Assembly (NCBI RefSeq): GCF_017745095.1
Contig: NZ_JAGHZZ010000004.1
Span: forward strand, 1-64,000
Direction: 5' to 3'
DNA: 64,000 nucleotides
Source of the DNA: Sporocytophaga sp.
GTDB taxonomy: Bacteria > Bacteroidota > Bacteroidia > Cytophagales > Cytophagaceae
The translations under genes and the position numbers were made by a program. This document shows positions 55,260-63,657 of the stretch, piece after piece. The notes under the pieces are model-generated. The model was not told the origin of the DNA. It saw nothing but the letters and a program-made list of their open reading frames with translations, and did no database searches. Numbering within the stretch: the stretch's first letter is position 1; each line of letters starts with the position of its first letter.

Positions 55260-56642
55260 TTAATCCTCAGTTTCATAATGTCTTTCCCAATCTGTAAAGA
55301 CAATAGATTGATTGTCGCCTTTTACTAAAACTTCGAAATTTTCTTTGTCTATGCCTTTAATAGAAATAAAAATTTCAACAGGCATATCTTTATTCTCCTT
55401 AGTCAAGCTTTCGATGGTTTTATATAGTTTTTCTTTATCAAAGAATATTGTTGTGCTTTTAAGATTTATATTTCCTGTGTTAGTAAAATTTAAAGTAATA
55501 TTATAAGGAAGAGGTTTGAGGCTTGAAGTATTTAACGTACTGAAGGTGCTGTTATATCCCCAATATCGACGGTCATCAAAATGGATGCTGTTTAAATCTC
55601 CTGGTGCTGAAATATTATAAGACAATTTAAATAGACTTTCCTCTATATCAATCCTCGTTTGCAGTCTTTTAAGATTTTCAATGTTGTGAGTATCTGTGAA
55701 AGTGTTTTGATTTTTGCTGTCTGTGTAAAGATCAAACAATTCAATAAATCTTGTCTTTTCTTTTTCGTTTATCGCCTTTGATTTTACTTGATAAGTATGA
55801 CGTTTCCCCTCCTTTGTGGTGTAGAGATATACCTTGCCTTTTGGAAATATTTCCAATTGAATATTTAATATCATCTGACCATCTGCTTCCGTGCTTGGCT
55901 CAAAATTATTAATTGGAAATTTCAGGACATCGCTGTAATAGGTGCCTTCAACAGGGGAGTACCACGATAAGTATAATTCATTTGAGTTTAGAGGGATAAA
56001 GGTTGTATTAGGTTCTTCGGCCGGATTGCTGCAACGGGTTTTGTCCCATATATTAAGCTGATTAAGAAATTCATCAGAACGATACCGGCTTTGATTTAGA
56101 ATCTGAATTTCAGCCTCCTTGTCGTTGGTTGTATTTTTAATCTTTAATGTTTCAATAAATATGGGAAGTTCATTATAGTGAAAGATCTGGAATTGAGCTC
56201 TTATATAATTTTTGCTATGATCTGATCCTGTCAAGTGGGTTCTTAATGTTTTGATACTAAAAAATAAAACAGGTGCCCCAATACAAATAATTAACCAGGA
56301 GAAAAATACAGGTTTGTTAAGAACTCCTGTTTTATGGTAAGCAATGTAGACGTGCATACCAAAACTATAAACAGCGAAGAGGGCAAGACTAATCAATAAA
56401 GGTGAAGAAAACAATTCAAACTCATGGGAAGGGCCTGTGCCTTTGCTATCACCCATTCCTCTTGCATATGAAAGCAATAGTTGTCTACCAAAGGAAAATA
56501 AAAATGAAAATACTATGGCAAAGATAATCCCTCCCTTCAATCCGAATTTGTATAGGATTCCAAACTGAATTGCAGCGATAATCATAATGCCAATGAAAGC
56601 AAATGTATTGATGTAAAGTCTTTCTAATTGATAACCGTCCAT
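55260..56642 (-). CDS. large membrane protein, no recognised family
   Basis: 460 residues from ATG 56642; a longer frame to 56708 adds 22 residues but breaks the natural start MDGYQLERLY. Four or five N-terminal spans (INTFAFIGIMIIAAIQFGIL, GGIIFAIVFSFLFSFGRQLL, LLISLALFAVYSFGMHVYIA, FFSWLIICIGAPVLFFSIKT), then a large soluble domain of beta strands and charged helices of about 290 residues. I do not recognise it. It is on the same strand as, and 60 bases upstream of, the Crp/Fnr-type gene. Confidence 0.55.
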   Translation of the reverse strand: MDGYQLERLYINTFAFIGIMIIAAIQFGILYKFGLKGGIIFAIVFSFLFSFGRQLLLSYARGMGDSKGTGPSHEFELFSSPLLISLALFAVYSFGMHVYIAYHKTGVLNKPVFFSWLIICIGAPVLFFSIKTLRTHLTGSDHSKNYIRAQFQIFHYNELPIFIETLKIKNTTNDKEAEIQILNQSRYRSDEFLNQLNIWDKTRCSNPAEEPNTTFIPLNSNELYLSWYSPVEGTYYSDVLKFPINNFEPSTEADGQMILNIQLEIFPKGKVYLYTTKEGKRHTYQVKSKAINEKEKTRFIELFDLYTDSKNQNTFTDTHNIENLKRLQTRIDIEESLFKLSYNISAPGDLNSIHFDDRRYWGYNSTFSTLNTSSLKPLPYNITLNFTNTGNINLKSTTIFFDKEKLYKTIESLTKENKDMPVEIFISIKGIDKENFEVLVKGDNQSIVFTDWERHYETED

Positions 56643-56998
56643 TTTGTAATATGTAAATCTGTTGAAGTTGATGAGAATGCAATATCGACAAATTAAGTTT
56701 ATAGCCATAGCTTCTGTCTTTTATAAATGGAGATACAATTGTGAGATGTCTTTATTTTTGCTTTCTGAGATGTAGCTATGCGTTTTTAAATCAGAAATTA
56801 CTTTTCGTTAATTGAAACGATGTGTTTGTCGATTTTCATTCTAATATAGACAGATAAGTTTGTAGATAAGATGAGTAATAATATTATTATTACAATTAAT
56901 AGGAGCTATTTCTAATTGATAGAGATGTGTAAAGGAAATAATTTTTAATATAAATTAGCATTCAAATTTTATTTAATAAGATATTGCTTAGTGTAATT
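56643..56998. other. non-coding stretch between divergent genes
   Basis: About 355 bases, A/T-rich, with no useful frame, hairpin or repeat. It holds the promoters of both neighbours. Confidence 0.4.
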
Positions 56999-57592
56999 AT
57001 GAATAAGCTAAAAGATTTTCTGATGGAATTAGGGAGTTTGTCCTTTGAAGAATGGGAAATGCTGGCAAGCATGGGAGAAAGGCTTCAAATGAAAAAAGCT
57101 CAGACATTTTTATTTTCAATGCAATATACTCTTCATGAAGTTTTTTTGCTAAAGGGAACTGTCAGAGCTTATTTGATTGATGAGACCGGAAATGATAAGA
57201 CTACCGCTTTTTATCAGGAGGGGGCATTCGTGAGTACACATACTTTTAGAACTTTAAATGGAAATTCCATTGCCAATTATGAGACGCTTGAAGATTGTGA
57301 ATTGGTATTTTTCAAATCAACAGATCTTAAATCTTTTTTTGCTCAGTCACCTCTGCTTCAACAATTAGGATATACTTTAAAGGAACTGGAAAAGAAACGC
57401 TTGGCCAGGAGGGACGAGACGCTTTTACCACAAGGCAATATGGAAAAATATAAAAAGTTTCAGGAATATTATCCTAACCTTGAGCATAAGATCTCGCATA
57501 AGTATATCTCCTCCTATCTTGGTATGACTCCGGTCTCTTTAAGCAGGCTTCGGAGAAGTATCAGAATCGCAGATAAAAGTGTTAACAATTGA
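56999..57592 (+). CDS. Crp/Fnr-family transcriptional regulator
   Basis: 197 residues from ATG 56999; an upstream TTG at 56984 is less likely. The N-terminus NKLKDFLMELGSLSFEEWEM leads to a beta-roll (about 25-125): KKAQTFLFSMQYTLHEVFLL, RAYLIDETGNDKTTAFYQEG, FVSTHTFRTLNGNSIANYET and FFKSTDLKSFFAQSPLLQQL. The C-terminal winged helix is LEHKISHKYISSYLGMTPVS then LSRLRRSIR. The ISSYLGMTPVSLSRLRR segment is the group signature. The next gene is a small membrane protein, a possible target. Confidence 0.85.
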   Translation: MNKLKDFLMELGSLSFEEWEMLASMGERLQMKKAQTFLFSMQYTLHEVFLLKGTVRAYLIDETGNDKTTAFYQEGAFVSTHTFRTLNGNSIANYETLEDCELVFFKSTDLKSFFAQSPLLQQLGYTLKELEKKRLARRDETLLPQGNMEKYKKFQEYYPNLEHKISHKYISSYLGMTPVSLSRLRRSIRIADKSVNN

Positions 57593-57651
57593 TAATACTT
57601 TCTCTATTCTGTACGAGTAGCTTTGTCTGAATAAACTTAAATAAACAGACA

Positions 57652-58209
57652 ATGATTTTTAAATTAATTTTCAGGATTTCAAAGTGGTACTATACTTTGT
57701 TATTCTTTCTAGTTTCTTTTGCTATCCAATATTTTTTGGTGGTTAAATTTCTTCCTGATTTTTTAACATATTCATCAGGATTTAAGAACCCAGATCAGTT
57801 GTTCTGGTACTCGCATGAATATTTGTGTCGCTTGTATTCTGTTCTAGGTAATGAAGGACGTGCGATGTATTTTAAGATGTTATCTTTAGACTTTTTTTAT
57901 ATGCTGTTCACTAGTCTTGCTCTGATGAGTTTAATGTATAATTTAACGATAAATAGCAAATGGAAAAGGTTATGTTTCTTGCCAATGATAGCTGCATTTT
58001 TTGATTTCACTGAGAATATATGTCAGATGTTTCTATTAAGATCTTTTCCTGTCAGTAATAGCATGCTTGTACTAATTTCTTCCTCATCATCTTTGATGAA
58101 GATGATGCTGATGATGCTATGTTTGTTCTTGATAATGATTTTGTCAATCAAATTCTTTTATTTAAGAATTATAGGACGTCTCTATAAGAATATGAATGGA
58201 TTGAGGTAA
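57652..58209 (+). CDS. small four-span membrane protein
   Basis: 185 residues, 60 bases after the Crp/Fnr-type gene. Four hydrophobic spans: YYTLLFFLVSFAIQYFLVVK, FFYMLFTSLALMSLMYNL, RLCFLPMIAAFFDFTENICQ (with a charged TEN), and MMLMMLCLFLIMILSIKFFY. The pattern of four spans with a D-F-x-E-N segment near span 3 is seen in small Bacteroidota membrane proteins of unknown role. The position suggests it is a target of the upstream regulator. Confidence 0.65.
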   Translation: MIFKLIFRISKWYYTLLFFLVSFAIQYFLVVKFLPDFLTYSSGFKNPDQLFWYSHEYLCRLYSVLGNEGRAMYFKMLSLDFFYMLFTSLALMSLMYNLTINSKWKRLCFLPMIAAFFDFTENICQMFLLRSFPVSNSMLVLISSSSSLMKMMLMMLCLFLIMILSIKFFYLRIIGRLYKNMNGLR

Positions 58210-58284
58210 TCGATAAACATATATTTGCAATCATTGTTTAAGTGTTGTAGAATACACGCCTTTCTTGCAAATAGGTTTAAGTAA

Positions 58285-59145
58285 ATGAAATGGATCTTTC
58301 TATTTATTTCAGTGATTGCCCTTTCAAGATTAGGTATTGCGCAAACTAATACCTATTCGAGTCCGGAATCTATTCAAAGTACAATACCATCAAAAATTAA
58401 TGCTGAAGCACCAAATCCTTTTAAAGGATTTGGTAGTCCTTGGAAACACTCTTGTGCATTAAACATCGATAATTATTATTCTCCCAAAATTCAAGGAGCC
58501 ACCGAAGTGGGAAATATATTGTTGCTCCGTGGTGTTTTTGCAACTAAGAGGCATATGGTTCGTGCTACTTTGCCATTTGTTTCCATCGCAACCCCTAATG
58601 GCTATAGATCCGGAATTGGAAATTTTAATATTTTCGATATTATTCATTTAACCAATGATAGTTCAAATATACATTTTGGATTGGGACCTTTAGATAGTGC
58701 ACCGAGTGCGACGAGTTCAGTGCTTGGAGTTGATCAGTGGCAATTTGGTGGAAGTGCTCTCATTGCTCATGTTAATCAGTCTGGCATTATTACAGGTGGA
58801 CTAGCTACTTATCGAACTGCCTTATTTGGTATTGATCATGGACTGAATGGTGGTGGGTATCTGACGCTCCAGCCTGCATTGCTATTGAATATGGGAAATG
58901 GATTATATGGAAGGAGTATGGGAGCTACCTGTATCTTTGATTTTAACAATAAGAAAACATTAATTCCAATTGGAATTGGAATCGGACAGTTTTTTAAAGC
59001 TGGAAATGCAATAGTTAATATTTTTATTGAGCCAGGATTTACTGTGTATAGCGAAGGCGAAAATTTACCTGCTTACCAAGTTCTTATTGGCATGTATTTT
59101 TTCTGGTTAAAGGATAAAAAGCAAAGCAATGCAATGCCTGATTAA
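58285..59145 (+). CDS. outer-membrane beta-barrel, phenol-degradation MetA-like
   Basis: 286 residues with signal peptide MKWIFLFISVIALSRLGIAQ. The rest shows strands with aromatic ends (RHMVRATLPFVSIATPNGYR, GIGNFNIFDIIHLTNDS, WQFGGSALIAHVNQSG, YRTALFGIDHGLNGGGYLTL, IPIGIGIGQFFKAGNAIVNI, FIEPGFTVYSEG, QVLIGMYFFWL), fitting a 12- to 14-strand barrel like the MetA-pathway family. The family match is by general pattern only. A putative outer-membrane channel. Confidence 0.55.
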   Translation: MKWIFLFISVIALSRLGIAQTNTYSSPESIQSTIPSKINAEAPNPFKGFGSPWKHSCALNIDNYYSPKIQGATEVGNILLLRGVFATKRHMVRATLPFVSIATPNGYRSGIGNFNIFDIIHLTNDSSNIHFGLGPLDSAPSATSSVLGVDQWQFGGSALIAHVNQSGIITGGLATYRTALFGIDHGLNGGGYLTLQPALLLNMGNGLYGRSMGATCIFDFNNKKTLIPIGIGIGQFFKAGNAIVNIFIEPGFTVYSEGENLPAYQVLIGMYFFWLKDKKQSNAMPD

Positions 59146-59345
59146 AAATACTTTTCCTCCAATGCTGATTAATTTTATTTGTACCTTCTTTTAAAGTTTT
59201 AATAATACTTATCTTAAGATACTGTACTACATTTTAGAAGTATAGCTTAAAGATTTATGCTTAAAGTTTTTGGTTAGTACTTCTTTAAAATTTATAAAAT
59301 AATGTATTTTGCCTTTTTATAAGTGGATATACTAAGACCTGAAAA

Positions 59346-60638
59346 ATGAAATTTTTCTTTACTATTGGTATCTTTAGCATAGTTACCTTTCAAAATTTTT
59401 TATATGGACAAACTTTTAGGCCATTCCCTAATAATCCCGTGATATCCTTTAAGCAGCCTAATCCCGGAGTCTGGAATGATCCTTGTGTATTGAAAGTGAA
59501 TAATGAGTACTGGATGTACCTTACCTCTCCCAATGGAAAGACAGGACCTTTTGATGGTAATGTTTTACCTTATCTGATGGAGTCCCCAGATGGAGTAATC
59601 TGGACGCTTAATGATTCGGTTCCTTTACTTTTAAATAATACAGATCAGGAAGCATGGGATAGTAAAGGTGTTGAGACGCCTTCTGTGATTTATTTCAATT
59701 CTTTATATCACATGTATTATACAGCAGTCCCTGAGAATGGTCAAACGGGGCAAGCAGCTATCGGTCATGCTACCTCTGGTGACGGAAGGTTATGGACAAA
59801 AGATAAAATAATTCTGGAACCTTCAGGAGTTGCAGCCGATTGGAAAAGTTATTCTGTAGCGGAGCCAGGAGCAGTTGTTTATAATGGTATGATTTATCTT
59901 TATTTTACAGGTGTAGGGGCTAGGCAGGACACGACTTATCCTGCAGGGCAATCGGTCATTGGCCTTTGTATTTCAGAGGATGGGTTCTTATTTGGTCCAG
60001 CTAAGAAGGTGCTTACTCAGGGTGGTTTGTTTCCTGCCTCAGAGTCCTATTATGGATATTCAACTCCTGCAGCGCTTATAATTGATGAGGCTGTACATCT
60101 ATATTATGACGTTGTACTTGAAAATCCGCAGTGGCACCAGACAGCGCTGCATCATGCTTATTCAACTAATGGAATAGATTCCTTCATTGAAGATCCTTTA
60201 GATATTTTTGAGAAATCGGATTTTACGTGGACTTCAAGAGAAATAAGATCTCCATCAGTTTTATTAGATAGCTCTGTCATAAAGATGTGGTTTGCAGGAG
60301 ATGATATTTTTAATAGTGGAAAATTCGGTATTGGTTATGCTTCCTCAAATGTTCCTGTCACCGGTATAGGAATGCTTCATGGTTTGAAGAAAGCCAGTCA
60401 TACCATTTGCCCAAATCCAACTGTCAATTTGGCCATTATAGTAGCGTCAGTGAATTTTAATCTAGCCTCCTTTCAATTGTATGATAATTTTGGAAGACTT
60501 GTAAGAGAAGAAAAGAATATTTCTGGTCAGTTATTTGTTCTGCAACGAGACCACCTCCCAAGTGGTATCTATTTGATCCGAGTAGTGGAGGAAGGAAACG
60601 CAATAATTCAAGACAGAATAATATTCAGAGATGAATGA
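59346..60638 (+). CDS. glycosidase-like beta-propeller protein with T9SS sorting domain
   Basis: 430 residues. Signal peptide MKFFFTIGIFSIVTFQNFLY. The core (about 25-345) is a five-bladed propeller: PNPGVWNDPCVLKVNNEYWM (with ND-P, the first catalytic-type Asp), GVETPSVIYFNSLYHMYYTA, EPGAVVYNGMIYLYFTGVGA, GYSTPAALIIDEAVHLYYDV, REIRSPSVLLDSSVIKMWFA. Repeated (E/D)-x-P-x-V-x-x-x-x-(Y/I)-x-(L/M)-(Y/W) blades with ND-P fit GH32/43/130-type glycosidases, but the family number is not settled. A T9SS sorting domain follows (ICPNPTVNLAIIVAS ... GIYLIRVVEEG). Likely a secreted hydrolase or phosphorylase acting on plant oligosaccharides. Confidence 0.8.
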   Translation: MKFFFTIGIFSIVTFQNFLYGQTFRPFPNNPVISFKQPNPGVWNDPCVLKVNNEYWMYLTSPNGKTGPFDGNVLPYLMESPDGVIWTLNDSVPLLLNNTDQEAWDSKGVETPSVIYFNSLYHMYYTAVPENGQTGQAAIGHATSGDGRLWTKDKIILEPSGVAADWKSYSVAEPGAVVYNGMIYLYFTGVGARQDTTYPAGQSVIGLCISEDGFLFGPAKKVLTQGGLFPASESYYGYSTPAALIIDEAVHLYYDVVLENPQWHQTALHHAYSTNGIDSFIEDPLDIFEKSDFTWTSREIRSPSVLLDSSVIKMWFAGDDIFNSGKFGIGYASSNVPVTGIGMLHGLKKASHTICPNPTVNLAIIVASVNFNLASFQLYDNFGRLVREEKNISGQLFVLQRDHLPSGIYLIRVVEEGNAIIQDRIIFRDE

Positions 60639-60645
60639 TATTCTC

Positions 60646-60672
60646 CTGTAGAGACACCATGCATGGCGTCTC
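60646..60672. repeat. third copy of the GAGACGCC palindrome, one base different
   Basis: CTGTAGAGACACCATG followed by CATGGCGTCTCA; it carries one A in place of G in the left arm. It lies 8 bases after the stop codon of the propeller glycosidase. Same unit as the ends of the element at 53426, in the orientation of its left end. Confidence 0.65.
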
Positions 60673-60765
60673 AAATTTTTAATCGCCAACAAAAGAAATT
60701 CCGAATTTGATTTATATCAAATGAAATGTGATCTTTTTAAACCACCATTGTAATAAGATCAGATT

Positions 60766-61179
60766 ATGAGAAAAATAAGTATTCCAATTTGATAGCAAAT
60801 GTCCTCACCGGTTTAGCCTTTATAGCTCATACATTTGTCGGAGATATGGAAATAAGCAGCATTCAGCCTGCTGTTACTATAACAAACTGGAATGAAAAAC
60901 AAGAGATATGGACAATGGCCAGATGTGGATGGCATTGGATTTCTTTTGACTTGCTATGTGCTACAGTTACACTTGCCCTGGTTAACTTCACAAACTTTTT
61001 TAAAAATAAGAAAAACTAATTTACAACTATTGCCTTTCTATTTTTGGGGATATGCCATAGTATGATTGTTTGTTATTATAATCTCAAATTATTTTCCTAA
61101 TAATTTTCTCAAGCTAGGACAATGGATGTTATTATCAGTAATAAGCGGACTTATTTACTATGGACAAAAAGCAAAATAG
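60766..61179 (+). pseudogene. decayed membrane-protein gene
   Basis: ATG 60766 gives MRKISIPI then TGA; the frame open from 60789 carries IANVLTGLAFIAHTFVGDME, SSIQPAVTITNWNEKQEIW and LLCATVTLALVNFTNF (two or three spans) to a stop at 61017; from 61024 a third frame continues QLLPFYFWGYAIV, a TGA at 61063, LFVIIISNYFPNNFLKLGQW and LLSVISGLIYYGQKAK to TAG 61177. All pieces are membrane-like and in one order, so a single gene with at least two frameshifts and one nonsense codon is the best explanation. The intact middle piece (60789-61019) lacks an ATG. Confidence 0.65.
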
Positions 61180-61357
61180 TTAGATAGAGAAGATCAAATA
61201 AAACATAGGAATCATTGCTTTTAAGATTCAAGGCATCATTCTTCAAAGGGTATATTTATTTTTAATTGAATAGTCTTGGTAAACGGAACATTTTAAATTA
61301 CTTACAGTTTCCCTATAGATAAATTCGTCTGAAGATTTGATTTAAAATGAAACTGAA

Positions 61358-62254
61358 ATGAGCTCATCAAACGCTGTCCCTACGCTAATTTTCTTTGTCA
61401 TGCTTATCATTGGCATTTTATTGGGATATATTTCTTTCGGAATGTCTCCTTCATTTATTTCGGTGAGCTTATTTTCATTTATACTTGCTTTAGTTATTTC
61501 GTCCTCTATAAAAATTGCCAATCCCTGGGAAAAGGCTCTTGTGCTGCATCTTGGTAAATTTCGCAGATTAAAAGGTCCAGGGATGTTCTTTATTGTACCC
61601 ATTATTGAAACCATCCCTTATTGGATCGATACCAGAGTAATTGCAACTTCCTTTAAGGCGGAGAAAACACTCACAAAAGATTCTGTTCCTGTTAGTGTAG
61701 ACGCAGTTTTATTCTGGAAAGTTTTAGATCCTGTCAAGGCTTCTTTAGAGGTTTCAGATTATCATAGTGCTATCAATTGGGCATCACAAACAGCCCTGCG
61801 TGATGTTATCGGTAAAACATTGCTTTCGGAGATGCTCGAAGGGAGGGACAAGATCAGTAATGTTTTACAGAATATCATAGATGAACGCACAGAACCCTGG
61901 GGTGTCAGAGTGAATTCAGTAGAAGTGAAGGATGTATTGATTCCGCCGGGATTAGAAGATGCCATGTCAATGCAGGCACAGGCTGAAAGAGAAAGACAGG
62001 CCAGAGTTATTCTTGGAGATTCGGAAAGACAAGTGGCAGAAAAGTTTGGAGAAGCAGCAAAAACTTATGCAAACGATCCTGTTGCATTGCATTTAAGAGC
62101 GATGAATATGCTTTATGAAGGATTAAAAAAGAATTCCACTTTTGTTATTGTGCCAAGTTCTGCAATAGATTCTATGCAGTTAGGGGCAAAGGAAGGAATA
62201 ACAGGATTTTCAAATGGAATAAATAACAAGAATCCCAAAGTACAGGCACAATGA
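61358..62254 (+). CDS. slipin (stomatin/SPFH-family) membrane protein
   Basis: 298 residues. Two N-terminal hydrophobic runs (PTLIFFVMLIIGILLGYISF, ISVSLFSFILALVISSSIKI) as in slipins, then the SPFH/band-7 domain (about 60-220): VLHLGKFRRLKGPGMFFIVP, IPYWIDTRVIATSFKAEKTL, DSVPVSVDAVLFWKVLDPVK, NWASQTALRDVIGKTLLSEM, and ENSVEVKDVLIPPGLEDAMS. The helical part AMSMQAQAERERQARVILGD follows. Slipins form ring-like assemblies in the membrane and scaffold lipid domains or proteases. Usually next to a NfeD-type gene; none is visible here. Confidence 0.9.
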   Translation: MSSSNAVPTLIFFVMLIIGILLGYISFGMSPSFISVSLFSFILALVISSSIKIANPWEKALVLHLGKFRRLKGPGMFFIVPIIETIPYWIDTRVIATSFKAEKTLTKDSVPVSVDAVLFWKVLDPVKASLEVSDYHSAINWASQTALRDVIGKTLLSEMLEGRDKISNVLQNIIDERTEPWGVRVNSVEVKDVLIPPGLEDAMSMQAQAERERQARVILGDSERQVAEKFGEAAKTYANDPVALHLRAMNMLYEGLKKNSTFVIVPSSAIDSMQLGAKEGITGFSNGINNKNPKVQAQ

Positions 62255-62318
62255 GGTTGAACTAAGGCGGCTTCGCATAAAAGTCTTATTGTTCCCTGGG
62301 ATAGAAAAAGAAGAAAAA

Positions 62319-62350
62319 AATGATGCCATCCTTAAATGGATGGCATCATT
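62319..62350 (-). terminator. terminator of the M57 protease gene
   Basis: Perfect 13-bp stem AATGATGCCATCC / GGATGGCATCATT, then on the minus strand TTTTTTTCTTC. Lies 96 bases downstream of the protease stop codon. Confidence 0.85.
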
Positions 62351-62389
62351 AGTACCTTATATACTAGGAAAAATATCAAATTTCCCCAT

Positions 62390-62422
62390 AAAAGTCTGTC
62401 TAATAATTAAGGACAGGCTTTT
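62390..62422. terminator. second hairpin in the same spacer
   Basis: AAAAGTCTGTC / GACAGGCTTTT stem with one wobble, T runs on both sides. It stands between the slipin and the protease genes and could end either. Confidence 0.6.
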
Positions 62423-62445
62423 GTATTAATATACTATAGTTCAAA

Positions 62446-63657
62446 TTATCTTGGGAAAGCATAAAATGCGATTCCTTCGTAATTCCAGTAACTTTGTCCA
62501 TCAAGCCCTCTCGTCGTCATCAAATAGTGGTCAGCTCCTTGTAGACTATAATAACCGTAGACAGGTATAGTGCCCGGAGCCTGGTAATTATATGCATAAA
62601 AAGCCACGCCCTGATTTTCCCAGTAATTAGCGAGATTCATATTTCCATTAGTTGTGTAATAATGGTCTGCTCCCTGATTGCTGTAGTAAACGTAAATGGG
62701 TACAGTTCCAGGAAGCTGGGAATTGTGGGCATAGAATGTAATACCTTCAAAATTCCAATAACTGTTTGTGGTCATACCTCCCATGCCGAAATAGTGATCA
62801 GCACCCTGATTGCTGTAATACACTAACACTGGACGTCTGTCTGAGTTTTTCGGATAAAGAGCATTAAGGCCAAAGACATCGTAAGAGTTGAATGTCCTGT
62901 TTCCGCCAGGTGTGCAAGATAACATGAAAGAATTCGGGTCTGCAACCGCCGGAGTGTTTGGAACTTTAATTGCACCCTCAATAGAAGGTCCTTCGTTGTA
63001 GTATGCACCACCACAGCTATAGCTTCTGTCCATATAATCTGTATGTCTCATTCCGATAGTATGACCAAGTTCATGCTGGATAACGGTAGCTACATAGTCT
63101 ATGTTGGACCCTGTTCCAAACTGATAAGTATTCAGATTTATTAAGTTATATGGATTACCTGATGCTGTAGGAAAACCCGCATATCCCAATATTCCGGATA
63201 CATCATAGAATCCATTAATTGTAATTTCTGCTCCGCTTGTTACCCTCTCAAACCTAAGGCCCAAAAAAATTCCATTATACCTTGAAATTGCTTTATCTGT
63301 TGCCTGAACGAAATTAGATCCTAAAGAAGAAGAAACAGCTATTGTAATTACTCTTGGTAATCCTGTAATGATATTTGTTGTGCGGTATTGATCTGTTTTG
63401 CTTGTTCTGAGAGCTGAAGAATTAGCAATGTCAGCTTCTGTAAGAAAAATATCTCCTTCCACGATGTAGCCATTGTCTCGTTTTATAACAGAGCTGGTAT
63501 TGTAGCCTGCAGATTTTAAAGATGCAATTATTTCATCCGGTACTTGAGATTTTTTCTGATCAGCTTTAGAAAGATCTCCTTCATTTTTTTTGCAAGAGAA
63601 CAAACCTGTTGTTAAGCATAGCATTAACGCTATATAGGTGATTCGTTTTTTTATCAT
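62446..63657 (-). CDS. M57-type zinc metalloprotease lipoprotein with DUF5648-like repeats
   Basis: 403 residues. Lipoprotein signal MIKKRITYIALMLCLTTGLF then SCKK. The zinc motif HELGHTIGMRHTDY (H-E-x-x-H-x-x-G-x-x-H) is at about residue 196 in a Bacteroidota dual-action HEIGH (M57) setting, with IDYVATVIQ before it. The last 130 residues are three repeats of about 42 residues opening (R/I)PV-x-(V/G)-YYS-x-QGADHY and closing W-x-(F/N/Y)-(E/Q)-G-(I/V)-(T/A)-FYA, the DUF5648 unit found on secreted proteins, perhaps for binding. Lipid anchoring puts it on a membrane face. Confidence 0.88.
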   Translation of the reverse strand: MIKKRITYIALMLCLTTGLFSCKKNEGDLSKADQKKSQVPDEIIASLKSAGYNTSSVIKRDNGYIVEGDIFLTEADIANSSALRTSKTDQYRTTNIITGLPRVITIAVSSSLGSNFVQATDKAISRYNGIFLGLRFERVTSGAEITINGFYDVSGILGYAGFPTASGNPYNLINLNTYQFGTGSNIDYVATVIQHELGHTIGMRHTDYMDRSYSCGGAYYNEGPSIEGAIKVPNTPAVADPNSFMLSCTPGGNRTFNSYDVFGLNALYPKNSDRRPVLVYYSNQGADHYFGMGGMTTNSYWNFEGITFYAHNSQLPGTVPIYVYYSNQGADHYYTTNGNMNLANYWENQGVAFYAYNYQAPGTIPVYGYYSLQGADHYLMTTRGLDGQSYWNYEGIAFYAFPR

